DNA of 64,000 bases from Clostridia bacterium (GCA_017624675.1 JAGAMO010000002.1:96425-160424), one strand, 5' to 3'. Positions 46,904 to 57,400 are shown, counted from the stretch's first letter. Notes: generated from the sequence alone by a model not told the origin. Program-made: numbers and translations.

Positions 46904-46932
46904 AGTTTATCACAATATCCTTGCAATGTCAA
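46904..46932 (-). promoter_or_regulatory. Promoter of the str operon (rpsL)
   Basis: Minus-strand TTGACA (46932-46927), 17-bp spacer and TAAACT (46909-46904), with an A/T-rich block upstream that could act as an UP element. The remaining 46933-47073 is AT-rich with no other signal seen. Confidence 0.8.
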
Positions 46933-47073
46933 ACTTTTTTTCAAAAAAATCATAAAAACACATATATAATAATATAGCACTGATTTTTACGCTGAAAATT
47001 CAATAAATACACCATATTAAAGGTCATTAATTTGTCTAAAATGCTAAAAGTGGTAAAAAAATCAAATTAGCAC

Positions 47074-47102
47074 TTTACAACTCTATCTTAATAAAGTATA
47101 AT
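47074..47102 (+). promoter_or_regulatory. Promoter of the amino acid ABC transporter operon
   Basis: TTTACA (47074-47079), 17-bp spacer and TATAAT (47097-47102), 32 bp ahead of the start codon. Confidence 0.8.
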
Positions 47103-47134
47103 GGCAACATAAACTTTTTTAAGGAGTAATTAAA

Positions 47135-47914
47135 ATGAAAAAAATTCTTGCACTTATTATGGTACTTTGTATGGTATTCGCCTTTGCCGGTTGCGGCAAT
47201 GACAAAACCATCGTTGTAGGTTACACAATTTATGAGCCTATGAACTACAAAAACGCTGACGGCGAACTTGTTGGCTTTGATACCGACCTTGCCAAAGCCG
47301 TTTTTGAAGAAATGGGATATGAGGTTCAGTTCCAAGAAATCGTTTGGGAAAGCAAATATACCGATTTGAACTCTGACACTATCGACTGTATTTGGAACGG
47401 CTTCACCGCAAACGCAGCTGATGACGATGGCGTTCAAAGAGCTGATAAGGTTGACTTCTCATATAACTATATGGAAAACCGCCAAGCAGTTGTTGTTAAG
47501 AAAGATTCTGGTCTTACCACTGCCGAAAGCCTTTCAGGCAAATTAGGTGTTGCCGAAAGCGGAAGCGCCGGTCAAACCTATGCAAAAGATTTCAAGGGTT
47601 CTAATTTCAAAGGCTTCATCAAGCAAACCGACTGCTTGTTCGAGGTTAAGTCAGGCACTGCTGATTTCGCAGTTGTTGACGTTCAGTTGGCTAAAAGCTA
47701 CTGCGGTAAAGGCGACTACGAAAATCTTATGATTGTTGAAGACCTTTCCAGCGATGTTGAATATTATGCAATCGGCTTCAAAAAAGGAAGCGAACTTACT
47801 GCTAAGGTTAATAAGACTTTAGAAAAATTAGCCGCTGACGGTACTATTGCTAAAATCGCAAAAGAATACGGTGTTGAGAATCCCGCTATCACCGATTTCT
47901 CAAACCAGAAATAA
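47135..47914 (+). CDS. Polar amino acid ABC transporter, substrate-binding lipoprotein
   Basis: The 259-residue protein has a lipoprotein signal (lipobox FAGC, Cys20) and the family-3 solute-binding fold: GYTIYEPMNYKNADG, GFDTDLAKAVFEEMG, a central KSGTADFAVVD and a C-terminal KEYG. This family binds polar amino acids such as glutamine, cystine or arginine; the specificity cannot be told. Permease and ATPase follow. Confidence 0.93.
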   Translation: MKKILALIMVLCMVFAFAGCGNDKTIVVGYTIYEPMNYKNADGELVGFDTDLAKAVFEEMGYEVQFQEIVWESKYTDLNSDTIDCIWNGFTANAADDDGVQRADKVDFSYNYMENRQAVVVKKDSGLTTAESLSGKLGVAESGSAGQTYAKDFKGSNFKGFIKQTDCLFEVKSGTADFAVVDVQLAKSYCGKGDYENLMIVEDLSSDVEYYAIGFKKGSELTAKVNKTLEKLAADGTIAKIAKEYGVENPAITDFSNQK

Positions 47915-47941
47915 TACATAAGTTTACTTGGAGTTTAATAT

Positions 47942-48637
47942 ATGTCTTTTTTAGAAGTCACATTATTTTTACTTGACGGCTTCAAAATATCTTTACTAAT
48001 CTTTGCGGTGACACTGCTTTGCGGTGCACCGCTTGGTTTGCCTATAGCCTTTTGTTCTATGAGCCGTTTCAAGCCTGTTCAGGCTGTTTCAAAGGTTTTT
48101 GTCTGGATTGTAAGAGGTATCCCCCTTATGCTTCAGATATTCATTATTTACTATGTGCCAGGTCTTCTTTTCCAGACCCCGATATTCGCCCACATTGACC
48201 GCTATATGGCATCTAATTTTAACATTTTAGATGCAGGAAGAATAACAGCGGTTTTAATTGCTTTTGTTATAAATTACGCTTGTTATTTTTCTGAAATTTA
48301 CAGAGGCGGAATTGAAAGCATTTCAAAGGGGCAGTATGAAGCGGGTTATGTTTTAGGTCTTACCAAATCACAGGTTTTCAAAAAGATTATTTTGAAACAG
48401 GTTGTAAAAAGAATTGTACCCCCTATGTCTAATGAGATTATAACCCTCATTAAAGATACTGCTCTTGCTAACTGTATTGTGGTTTGTGAAATCATTAAAC
48501 AGGCAAAGGAATTAGCGGCAACAAAAGCTCTTGTATGGCCGTTGTTCTACACGGGTGTGTTCTATCTTTTGTTCGTTGGAATTCTCACCATAGTTCTTGG
48601 CAAGGTAGAGAAGAAGCTAAGCTACTTTAAATCTTAA
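47942..48637 (+). CDS. Polar amino acid ABC transporter, permease
   Basis: The 231-residue membrane protein has the HisMQ-type layout with about five helices and the EAA loop EAGYVLGLTKSQVFKKIIL (near 138-156) that contacts the ATPase. The gene lies 27 bp after the binding protein and 13 bp before the ATPase. Confidence 0.93.
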   Translation: MSFLEVTLFLLDGFKISLLIFAVTLLCGAPLGLPIAFCSMSRFKPVQAVSKVFVWIVRGIPLMLQIFIIYYVPGLLFQTPIFAHIDRYMASNFNILDAGRITAVLIAFVINYACYFSEIYRGGIESISKGQYEAGYVLGLTKSQVFKKIILKQVVKRIVPPMSNEIITLIKDTALANCIVVCEIIKQAKELAATKALVWPLFYTGVFYLLFVGILTIVLGKVEKKLSYFKS

Positions 48638-48650
48638 GGGAGGGAAAGAA

Positions 48651-49412
48651 ATGTCTGTTTTAGAGGTTAAAAACATTAAAAAAAGCTTTGGCAAGACCGA
48701 GGTTTTAAAGGGCATCTCCTTCTCTCTTGAAAAAGGCGAGGTTTTATCAATTATAGGTTCATCCGGAAGTGGTAAAACCACCTTGCTTAGATGCCTTAAC
48801 TTTTTGGAGTTTGCAAGCGAAGGTACAATTTCGGTAAACGGCAAATTAATTTTTGACGGTCAGGCTGAAAATGAATTGAGCGACAGTGAAATTCGAAACA
48901 ACCGTCTTCATTTCGGACTTGTTTTTCAGTCCTTTAATTTGTTTCCCCAGTATAGTGTTTTAGAAAATATTACTCTTGCCCCTACCCTCTTGAACCGAGG
49001 CAGCGAGGAAGAAATAAAGGCAACCGCACTTTCTTTGATAGAAAGAGTGGGTCTGATTGATAAAATCAACAATTATCCTTGTGAACTATCAGGCGGTCAG
49101 CAACAGCGTGTTGCTATTGCAAGGGCATTAGCGCTTGAGCCCGAAATTCTTTGCTTTGACGAGCCGACATCGGCACTGGACCCCGAGCTTACGGGAGAGG
49201 TATTGCGCGTTATCAAAGACCTTAAAAATGAGGATAGCACAATGATTGTTGTTACCCATGAAATGGAATTTGCCCGCAACATTTCCGATAAGGTTATATT
49301 TATGGCCGACGGTGTTATTGAAGAAATGGGAACACCCGACGAGGTGTTCTTAAATCCCCGTTCAGAGAAAACCAAAAGTTTCCTTTTAAAGGATATTGAA
49401 ACGGTGGGTTAA
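48651..49412 (+). CDS. Polar amino acid ABC transporter, ATP-binding protein
   Basis: The 253-residue ATPase has Walker A GSSGSGKTT (36-44), Q-loop VFQSFNLFPQYS, signature LSGGQQQR, Walker B CFDEPTSALDPE and the switch histidine in VVTHEMEFA. It is of the GlnQ/HisP class. It is followed one base later by the TrpR-like gene. Confidence 0.95.
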   Translation: MSVLEVKNIKKSFGKTEVLKGISFSLEKGEVLSIIGSSGSGKTTLLRCLNFLEFASEGTISVNGKLIFDGQAENELSDSEIRNNRLHFGLVFQSFNLFPQYSVLENITLAPTLLNRGSEEEIKATALSLIERVGLIDKINNYPCELSGGQQQRVAIARALALEPEILCFDEPTSALDPELTGEVLRVIKDLKNEDSTMIVVTHEMEFARNISDKVIFMADGVIEEMGTPDEVFLNPRSEKTKSFLLKDIETVG

Positions 49413-49413
49413 T

Positions 49414-49677
49414 ATGGAAAAGCAACAGTTAAACGACGCTCTTTTTGAACTCATCGCTTCTCTTAAAACACCCGAAGACTGCAAAAAATTATTTGAGGAT
49501 ATGTGTACTCACAAGGAAATTGAACAGATGGCAGGTCGCATATATGCCGCTCGTTTGTTACTTGAGGGCAAAACCTACAGTCAAGTGACAGAATTGTGTG
49601 ACATTTCGTCGGCAACTCTCAGCCGAGTATCCCGTTGCGTTCAATACGGCGAAGGTTATAATAATTTTTTGAAATAA
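49414..49677 (+). CDS. TrpR-like protein of the YerC/YecD family
   Basis: The 87-residue helical protein matches YerC/YecD: an N-terminal helix, EIEQMAGRIYAARLLLEG and the recognition helix YSQVTELCDISSATLSRVSR. These are TrpR-repressor relatives. ATG 49414 lies one base after the ATPase stop, so it belongs to the transporter operon and may control it in response to an amino acid, which is inference. Confidence 0.88.
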   Translation: MEKQQLNDALFELIASLKTPEDCKKLFEDMCTHKEIEQMAGRIYAARLLLEGKTYSQVTELCDISSATLSRVSRCVQYGEGYNNFLK

Positions 49678-49681
49678 CCCC

Positions 49682-49709
49682 TTGAAAAGCCGCTAGTATG
49701 TGGTAAAAT
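49682..49709 (+). promoter_or_regulatory. Promoter of pduL-hemW-phosphatase operon
   Basis: TTGAAA (49682-49687), 16-bp spacer and TAAAAT (49704-49709) with an extended -10 TGG, nearly the same as the pgk promoter. Confidence 0.6.
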
Positions 49710-49741
49710 ATAGTTAAGTTAATAAAAAAGGAGAAATTCAA

Positions 49742-50314
49742 ATGGAAAAGACAGTTTTAGTAGAAATTTCAGCCCGTCATCTTCATGTGTCACAAAAAGA
49801 CCTTGAGATACTTTTTGGCGAAGGCTATAAACTCACAAATAAAAAGGACCTTTCTCAGCCAGGCCAGTTTGCTTGTGAAGAAAAGGTTACTATCGTAGGA
49901 CCCAAAGGCTCTTTAAAGGCTTCCATCTTGGGACCTGTTCGTCCTGATACTCAGGTTGAGCTTTCTCTTACCGACGCTCGTACCATCGGCGTTACCGCTC
50001 CCATCAGAGAGTCGGGAGATGTTAAAGAGTCAGGCGCTTGTAAGTTAATTGGACCTGCAGGTGAGGTTGAGCTTGAGGAAGGTGTAATTGCCGCTAAGCG
50101 TCATATTCATATGACCGTTGCTGACGGGGAGAAATACGGTATTACCGACAAGCAGATTGTATCTGTTAAAATTGACACCGACGGCAGAAGCCTTGTTTTC
50201 GGCGATGTTGTTGCCCGTGTAAGCGACAGCTACGCTTTAGCTATGCATATTGACACCGACGAAGCAAACGCTGCCCGTGTTACTGGCAACTGCACCGGTA
50301 TTATCCTTGACTAA
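49742..50314 (+). CDS. pduL: Phosphate propanoyltransferase PduL
   Basis: The 190-residue protein has two half-domains with metal-binding histidines: SARHLHVS (His13, His15) and AAKRHIHMT. PduL makes acyl-phosphate from acyl-CoA. There is no N-terminal encapsulation peptide and no microcompartment gene nearby, so it probably acts as a housekeeping phosphotransacetylase in acetate formation. Confidence 0.93.
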   Translation: MEKTVLVEISARHLHVSQKDLEILFGEGYKLTNKKDLSQPGQFACEEKVTIVGPKGSLKASILGPVRPDTQVELSLTDARTIGVTAPIRESGDVKESGACKLIGPAGEVELEEGVIAAKRHIHMTVADGEKYGITDKQIVSVKIDTDGRSLVFGDVVARVSDSYALAMHIDTDEANAARVTGNCTGIILD

Positions 50315-51392
50315 GCCGTTAGGTCTTTATATCCACATTCCCTTTTGCCTCAAAAAATGCAACTACTGTGACTTCTATTCGGTATCTGCGAACGAGGAAA
50401 TTAAAAGGGATTATGTAAAAGCATTAATTAAAGAAATTAAACAATGGGGTGACAAACTTAGTCGCCCCATTGATACTGTTTATTTTGGTGGAGGCACTCC
50501 CTCTCTCTTGGCAGAGTTTTTGCCCGATATTATGACTGGGGTGAAAGCTTCTTTTACTATTTGCGAAAACGCCGAGATTACAATGGAAATGAATCCTGCT
50601 GATAATTGCGAGGAGATTTTAAACTTTGCTTTAAAATCGGGCGTTAACCGACTGTCAATCGGTGCTCAAAGCGGAAGAGACACCGAACTTAAGGCTTTGG
50701 GTCGACGCCACACCGCAAAGCAAACAGTAGAGACTGTTAAACTTGCCCGTGAATTAGGCTTTGAAAACATTTCTCTTGATATTATGTTAGCTCTGCCAAA
50801 TTCAAATGAAAAAACTCTTGAAAAAAGTCTTGAGTTTATAACAAATTTAAATCCTGAGCATATTTCTGCCTATATTTTAAAGGTTGAGGCAAACACACCT
50901 TTCCATAAAACCTATGACACCTTGAATTTGCCTGATGAGGATGGTGCCGCCGACCAATATCTGCAAATGTGCGAGTATCTTAAAAACGCAGGTTATGGGC
51001 ATTATGAGATTTCAAACTTTGCAAAATGCGGTAAAGAAAGCCGCCACAATTTAAAGTATTGGAAGCTCGAGGATTATTTAGGAATAGGTCCCTCTGCCCA
51101 CTCGTTTTTAGAGGGAAAAAGGTTTTATTATAACCGCAATTTAAATGAATTTACAAAGGGCACCCCTCCCCTGCCAGACGGCGAGGGCGGAAGTGAGGAA
51201 GAAAGGGTTATGTTGGCTCTTAGACTCGCTGAGGGTCTTAAAATTGACCTAAACCCCAATCTTGTGAAGAAATGCGATTTGCTTTCTAAATGCGGTCTTT
51301 TAAATGTGAAAGACGGTTTTATATCTTTAACCGATAAAGGTATGCTTTTGTCTAACAGTATAATTACAGAAATTTTGGAGTGTATAAAATGA
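50307..51392 (+). CDS. hemW: Heme chaperone HemW (radical SAM)
   Basis: The protein of about 361 residues has the radical-SAM cluster CxxxCxxC in IPFCLKKCNYCDF and the following YFGGGTPSLL, as in HemW rather than HemN. TTG 50307 is used as start (8-base overlap with pduL); no ribosome binding site is clear, and GTG 50277 is an alternative. A GC-rich segment encoding GTPPLPDGEGGSEEE (about 51163-51205) departs from the usual HemW sequence. The stop overlaps the next start (ATGA). Confidence 0.9.
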   Translation: MTKPLGLYIHIPFCLKKCNYCDFYSVSANEEIKRDYVKALIKEIKQWGDKLSRPIDTVYFGGGTPSLLAEFLPDIMTGVKASFTICENAEITMEMNPADNCEEILNFALKSGVNRLSIGAQSGRDTELKALGRRHTAKQTVETVKLARELGFENISLDIMLALPNSNEKTLEKSLEFITNLNPEHISAYILKVEANTPFHKTYDTLNLPDEDGAADQYLQMCEYLKNAGYGHYEISNFAKCGKESRHNLKYWKLEDYLGIGPSAHSFLEGKRFYYNRNLNEFTKGTPPLPDGEGGSEEERVMLALRLAEGLKIDLNPNLVKKCDLLSKCGLLNVKDGFISLTDKGMLLSNSIITEILECIK

Positions 51393-51991
51393 GAACTCTT
51401 AAACTTCATTTAATTCGCCACGGTACAACCGATGCCAATGTTTTGGGTCAATATATCGGCTCTAGAACAGATGCGCCGCTCTCACCCGATGGTTTAAAGG
51501 AACTGCGTGATTTAAAAGAGGATATGGACTATCCCGAAATTGATTGTCTATATTCAAGTCCCCTGCTTCGTTGCAGACAAACAGCCGCTGTTCTCTACCC
51601 TAATTTAGGCATTACATCGGTTGAGAATTTAAAAGAATATGACTTTGGCGATTTTGAGGGCAAAACCGCCGCCGAGCTTGAAACCAATCCTGACTTTTTG
51701 GCTTGGGTATCGGGCAAAGCAACGCCACCAAACGGCGAAGACAACACCGAATTTATAAAAAGACTTTGCCTTGGACTTCAGCAAATTGTTATGGATATGC
51801 TAGAGAAGGGCAAAAAAGAGGGCGCCGTTATTATGCACGGCGGAGCCATTATGATGCTCCTTGGCGCCACCGCTGTTCCGAGACACCGCGCGGTTGAATG
51901 GACTGCTGACGCTGGCAGAGGCTATTCACTGCTTATAACCCCCTCACTTTACCATAAAAGCGGCATTGTTGAGGTTGTTGATATTGTTTGA
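51389..51991 (+). CDS. Histidine phosphatase family protein
   Basis: The 200-residue protein has the catalytic RHG motif in HLIRHGTTDAN, EYDFGDFEGKT and the second histidine in MHGGAIMMLL. This resembles the CobC/GpmB type phosphatases; substrate unknown. It overlaps hemW by 4 bases and its stop codon overlaps the serS -35 box. Confidence 0.88.
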   Translation: MRTLKLHLIRHGTTDANVLGQYIGSRTDAPLSPDGLKELRDLKEDMDYPEIDCLYSSPLLRCRQTAAVLYPNLGITSVENLKEYDFGDFEGKTAAELETNPDFLAWVSGKATPPNGEDNTEFIKRLCLGLQQIVMDMLEKGKKEGAVIMHGGAIMMLLGATAVPRHRAVEWTADAGRGYSLLITPSLYHKSGIVEVVDIV

Positions 51992-52016
51992 CAAAAAAAC
52001 CACACTATGATATACT
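51988..52016 (+). promoter_or_regulatory. Promoter of serS
   Basis: TTGACA (51988-51993), 17-bp spacer and TATACT (52011-52016). The -35 contains the TGA stop codon of the upstream gene. Confidence 0.75.
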
Positions 52017-52048
52017 GAATTGATGAATTTCCTTTGAGGAGAGTTAAA

Positions 52049-53344
52049 ATGCTAGATATTAAATTTATTTGCGACAACCCCGAAATTGTTAAAGAAAACA
52101 TTAAGAAAAAGTTCAGAGATAATAAGCTTCCTTTGGTTGATGAGCTTATTGCTCTTTACACCGAAAAGTGTGCCGCTAACACCCGCGCTAACGACCTTCG
52201 TGCAAACCGCAACAAGGTGAGCAAACAAATTGGTATGCTTATGGGTCAAGGCAAACGCGAGGAAGCCGAGGAAATGAAGCGCCTTGTTAACGAACAAGCC
52301 GCAGAGCTTAAAGCTTTGGAAGAAAAAGAAGCCGATCTTGGCAAAAAGGTTTTAGAAATTCAAATGAAAATCCCCAACATTGTGGACGATAGCGTTCCCG
52401 TTGGTCGTGACGACAGTGAAAATGTTGAGGTTACAAAATACGGCGAACAAACTGTTGCTGATTTTGAAATCCCCTATCACACCGACATTATGGCTTTGTT
52501 TGACGGTATTGATAAAGAATCAGCCGGTCGTGTTGCAGGCGAGGGCTTCTATTACCTTATGGGCGATATTGCAAGACTTCACTCAGCAGTTACTGCCTAT
52601 GCCCGTGACTTTATGATTGACAAGGGATTTACCTATTGTATTCCTCCCTTTATGATTAGAAGCAATGTTGTAACAGGCGTTATGAGCTTTGAAGAAATGG
52701 ACGCTATGATGTATAAAATTGAGGGCGAGGATTTGTACCTCATCGGAACATCAGAGCACTCTATGATTGGTAAGTTCATTGATACCATTACCCCCGAAGA
52801 AAAGTTACCTCTTACCCTTACAAGCTATTCTCCCTGTTTCAGAAAAGAAAAGGGCGCTCACGGTATTGAGGAACGCGGAATTTACAGAATTCATCAGTTT
52901 GAGAAGCAAGAAATGATTGTTATTTGCAAACCTGAGGAAAGTATGGAATGGTTTAACAAGATGTGGAGCTACTCGGTAGAACTTTTCCGCAGTCTTGATA
53001 TTCCCGTCAGAACTCTTGAGTGTTGCACCGGAGACCTTGCTGATTTAAAGGTTAAATCTTATGATATCGAGGCATGGAGCCCTAAACAGCAAAAGTATTT
53101 TGAGGTTTGCTCTTGTTCTAACCTTGGCGATGCTCAGGCACGCCGTTTAGGTATTAAGGTTAAGGGCGAAGACGGTAAGAAATATTTGGCACATACCCTT
53201 AACAATACCGTTGTGGCACCCCCAAGAATGCTTATTGCTTTCCTTGAAAATAATCTCCGTTTCGACGGCGAGAAATACAGCGTGGACATTCCTGTGGCTC
53301 TAAGACCATATATGGGCGGAAAGGAAAAAATCGAAGCTAAATAA
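52049..53344 (+). CDS. serS: Seryl-tRNA synthetase
   Basis: The 431-residue class II synthetase has an N-terminal coiled-coil arm for tRNA (about 30-115), motif 2 FRKEKGAHGIEERGIYR and motif 3 HTLNNTVVAPPRMLIAFLEN. The HTLNNT form of motif 3 is a Firmicutes variant of the usual HTLNGS. ATG 52049 follows GGAGAG. No T-box leader fits in the short gap. Confidence 0.96.
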   Translation: MLDIKFICDNPEIVKENIKKKFRDNKLPLVDELIALYTEKCAANTRANDLRANRNKVSKQIGMLMGQGKREEAEEMKRLVNEQAAELKALEEKEADLGKKVLEIQMKIPNIVDDSVPVGRDDSENVEVTKYGEQTVADFEIPYHTDIMALFDGIDKESAGRVAGEGFYYLMGDIARLHSAVTAYARDFMIDKGFTYCIPPFMIRSNVVTGVMSFEEMDAMMYKIEGEDLYLIGTSEHSMIGKFIDTITPEEKLPLTLTSYSPCFRKEKGAHGIEERGIYRIHQFEKQEMIVICKPEESMEWFNKMWSYSVELFRSLDIPVRTLECCTGDLADLKVKSYDIEAWSPKQQKYFEVCSCSNLGDAQARRLGIKVKGEDGKKYLAHTLNNTVVAPPRMLIAFLENNLRFDGEKYSVDIPVALRPYMGGKEKIEAK

Positions 53345-53346
53345 TT

Positions 53347-54435
53347 ATGAAAAGAATTATTACCCTTTTACTTGTTTTGACAATAGGGTTTGGTTGCGTG
53401 GGTTGCAAAAATGTAACTCCAACAGATAGTTCTTCTGCAGACTCGGTAACTGAAACTGTTGCCGAGTCTGTTTTTGAGGAAAGCTTTATACCCTCAACCA
53501 ACTCCGAGCCTATTGTAAATAATTTTGACATTACCCTGACCTTTTTAGGCGATATGATTTTGGCTAACCAAAAAGATGTGCATCCAAAGGGAAGATTTGA
53601 AGAATACGCCCAAAATAATCCGCCTGAATATTTTTTAAGTCGGGTTAAAGATATTTTATCGGCAGATGATTTCACATTGGCAAATCTTGAAAATGTTTTT
53701 TCTGACCGAGATTTGCCACCAAAAGAAAAGAACTACTCCCCTGCCTTTTGGTTTAAAACAAATGTTAAAAATCTTGATGTTTTAAAGAGTGGCAGTATTG
53801 ATTCGGTTTTAATTACCAACAATCACATTATGGATTATGGTGACGAGGGATACAAAGATACACAAGACGCTATAGCAAATGCAGGTATTAATTACGGCAC
53901 AGATTATAATGTTATCCGCCTTGAGAAAAACGGCTTCAAAATTGATGTTATTTGCACAGGACTTTGGGGGCAATACAACATTAATAACACTATAAACCGC
54001 TTGAAAAAGTCCGAAACAGAAAGCGATTTCCAAATTGTCTTTTTCCACGGCGGCACCGAGAAAATTCACGCTCCCGAACAATTCAAGGTTGACGCAGCCC
54101 ACGCTTTTGTTGACAACGGTGCGGATTTAGTCGTTGGCGGTCATCCCCATGTTTTACAACCAAGAGAAATTTATAACGGCGTTGAAATTGTTTATTCTCT
54201 AGGTAATTTTTGTTACGGCGGTGCCTTAAAACCCGAAAACCGCACTGTTATTTATCAATATACACTTACAGTTAATAACCAGAGTTTAGCGCTCGAAAAC
54301 AAATCATCAAATATAATTCCTTGTTACGTTTATACAGGAAGTTCCAACAACTATCAACCCGCACCTATAACAAACGAGGCTGAAAAACAAAAAGTTTTGG
54401 ACTTTATGAACTGGAAAACTGACAGTCCTGTATAA
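53347..54435 (+). CDS. CapA/PgsA-family lipoprotein
   Basis: The 362-residue protein has a lipobox GCVGC (Cys20), an acidic/Ser linker and a CapA-type metallophosphatase-like domain: TFLGDMIL, NLENVFSD, TNNHIMDYGDEG, FFHGG, VVGGHPHVLQP and YSLGNFCYGG. In Bacillus such proteins take part in poly-gamma-glutamate production, but no capB or capC is nearby, so the role is open. It starts 2 bp after serS. Confidence 0.87.
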   Translation: MKRIITLLLVLTIGFGCVGCKNVTPTDSSSADSVTETVAESVFEESFIPSTNSEPIVNNFDITLTFLGDMILANQKDVHPKGRFEEYAQNNPPEYFLSRVKDILSADDFTLANLENVFSDRDLPPKEKNYSPAFWFKTNVKNLDVLKSGSIDSVLITNNHIMDYGDEGYKDTQDAIANAGINYGTDYNVIRLEKNGFKIDVICTGLWGQYNINNTINRLKKSETESDFQIVFFHGGTEKIHAPEQFKVDAAHAFVDNGADLVVGGHPHVLQPREIYNGVEIVYSLGNFCYGGALKPENRTVIYQYTLTVNNQSLALENKSSNIIPCYVYTGSSNNYQPAPITNEAEKQKVLDFMNWKTDSPV

Positions 54436-54451
54436 ACCTTAATAAAAGCAA

Positions 54452-54484
54452 AAAACACAGAAGCATTAAGCTTCTGTGTTTTAT
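54452..54484. terminator. Bidirectional terminator between the capA-like gene and rpoC
   Basis: AAAACACAGAAGC / GCTTCTGTGTTTT (54452-54482), with T runs on both strands. Confidence 0.88.
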
Positions 54485-54489
54485 TTTGC

Positions 54490-57400
54490 TTATATTTCCT
54501 CAGCAACTTCTACAGTTTCTGAATCGTATAAAATTTCTTCTTCCTCACTTGAGAAATCATCATCACAGTTAATTTCGGCACATTTCATACCTGTACCTGC
54601 AGGTACCAATTTACCGATAATAACATTTTCCTTGAGACCGAATAAGGGGTCAACCTTACCCTTAATTGCAGCCTCGGTAAGAACACGAGTGGTTTCCTGG
54701 AAGGAAGCCGCAGACAAGAAGGATTCGGTTGCAAGAGAAGCCTTGGTGATACCAAGCAAGGTTGCTTGATATTCTGCCTTAGAAAGGCCTTCCTCACCTG
54801 CATCAATACGAGCCTGAATCTTCTTATTCTCGTCGTCAATTTCCTTGTATTCATAGCTTACATTCTGTAAAAGCTCGGTAGAACCGGAATCAGTAATCAT
54901 AAGCTTCTTCATCATTTGACGAACGATAACCTCAATGTGTTTATCGTTTATGTCAACACCTTGAGTACGGTAAGCGTTTTGGATTTCAGCAATAATATAT
55001 TGCTGAACAGCCTCAGGTCCCTGAGCCTCTAAGATATCCTGAGGATACTTAGAACCGGGGATGAGTAAATCACCTGCATGGACGAAGTCACCGTTGTTAA
55101 CCAAAGGACGAATGCCATAAGGAATAGTAACCTTTTCCTCGGTTGCAAGTTCATCATTTGTGATAATGATTACATTGCTCTTCTTCTCTTCAGTGATACG
55201 AACGGTACCGTCAATCTTAGCAATTAAGCCGCAACGCTTAGGTCTACGAGCCTCGAAGAGTTCTTCAACTCTGGGAAGACCCTGTGTGATATCTTCGGTA
55301 CTTGCGATACCACCGGTATGGAAAGTACGCATTGTAAGCTGAGTACCGGGCTCACCGATAGACTGAGCGGCAACGATACCAACAGCCTCACCTGTTGTAA
55401 CGGGTTTGGCGGTTGCAAGGTTTCTACCGTAACATTTTTTACATACGCCGTGATGGCTGTGGCAAGTAAGAACAGAACGAATTTCAATTCTTTCAATACC
55501 TGCATCAACAATCGTCTGAGCAGCGTCAGCGGTAATCATATCTTCCTTAGACCAAATAACCTCGCCGGTCTCGGGATGAACAGCATCGTTAAGCAAGTAT
55601 CTGCCCTCTAGACGCTCTGCCAAGGTTTCTAATACATGGTTACCGTCTTTAATATCAAAGATTGTAAGGCCTTCTTCGGTTCCGCAATCATCCTCACGAA
55701 CGATAACATCCTGAGCAACGTCAACAAGACGACGGGTTAAGTAACCCGAGTCAGCAGTACGAAGCGCGGTATCAGCAAGTCCTTTACGAGCACCACGGGA
55801 AGAAATAAAGTACTCAAGTACATTAAGTCCTTCACGGTAGTTAGCACGAATAGGAACCTCAATAACCTTACCTGCGGTGTTGGCAATAAGTCCACGCATA
55901 CCTGCAAGCTGTCTAATCTGAGCCATAGAACCACGGGCACCTGAGTCAGCCATCATAAAGATGGGGTTAAACTCATCAAGGTTGCCCTTAAGAGCTTCTG
56001 CAACATCCTCAGTTGCTTTGTTCCAAACTTCGATTACATGACGGCTACGCTCGTCGTTATTAATAAGACCTCTGCGATAGTCGCGGGTTACGCGGTCTAT
56101 CTGAGATTCAGCATCAGCCAAAATTTCCTTCTTTTCGGGAGGAATTACAGCATCAATAACCGCAACTGTAACAGCACCCTTGGTGGAATATTTGAAGCCT
56201 GTAGCCTTTACATTGTCAAGAACAATTGCGGATTCGCTTGTGCCGTGAATGTTAATGCAACGGTCAATAATCTTACCTAACTGTTTCTTGCCAACCTTGT
56301 TTTGAATAATATCATCGTTGCTTTCAACAATGTTCTTAGTGGGGTCTTTAAGCTTAAAGCACCACTCAAGGTCAAATTTGTGTTCGGGGTCCTCTCTGTT
56401 AACAAAGCCCAAATCCTGAGGAATAGACTCGTTAAAGATGAGGAAACCAACAGTACACCAAACGAGCTTATGCTCACCGTTTTCGTTATACATTCTAACG
56501 CGGATAGGAGCATGAAGTCCTACAATACCGTCGTTATAAGCCATCAAAGCCTCGTCCTTATCGCGGAATACCTTGTTTGCGCCGGGTTCGTTTGCCTTAA
56601 CGAGTGTTAAGTAGTAAGAGCCAAGCACCATATCCTGTGTAGGAACAGCAACAGGTTTACCGTCAGAAGGCTTGAGAAGGTTGTTAGCGGCAAGCATAAG
56701 GAAACGAGCCTCAGCCTGAGCCTCTGCAGAAAGGGGTACGTGAACAGCCATCTGGTCGCCGTCAAAGTCGGCGTTGTATGCGGTACATACCAATGGGTGA
56801 AGCTTTAATGCCTTACCCTCAACCAAAACGGGCTCGAATGCCTGGATACCCAAACGGTGAAGTGTAGGAGCACGGTTGAGGAGAACGGGGTGTTCTTTAA
56901 TAACGGTTTCAAGAGCATCCCAAATTTCGGTAGAAGCGCGTTCAACCATCTTTCTTGCAGACTTAATATTAACAACTGCCTTGGTTTCAACCAAGCGTTT
57001 CATAACAAAAGGCTTGAAGAGTTCAAGTGCCATTTCCTTAGGAAGACCGCACTGATACATCTTAAGTTCAGGACCCACAACGATAACCGAACGACCAGAG
57101 TAGTCAACACGCTTACCAAGAAGGTTTTGACGGAAACGGCCTTGCTTACCTTTAAGCATATCAGAAAGGGATTTTAAAGCACGGTTGTTAGGACCTGTAA
57201 CGGGTTTGCCACGTCTGCCGTTGTCAATCAAAGCGTCAACAGCTTCCTGAAGCATTCTCTTTTCGTTACGAACGATAATGTCAGGAGCACGGAGTTCTAA
57301 AAGTCTCTTCAAACGGTTGTTACGGTTGATAACTCTTCTATAAAGGTCATTAAGGTCGCTTGTTGCAAAACGGCCACCGTCCAACTGCACCATAGGACGC

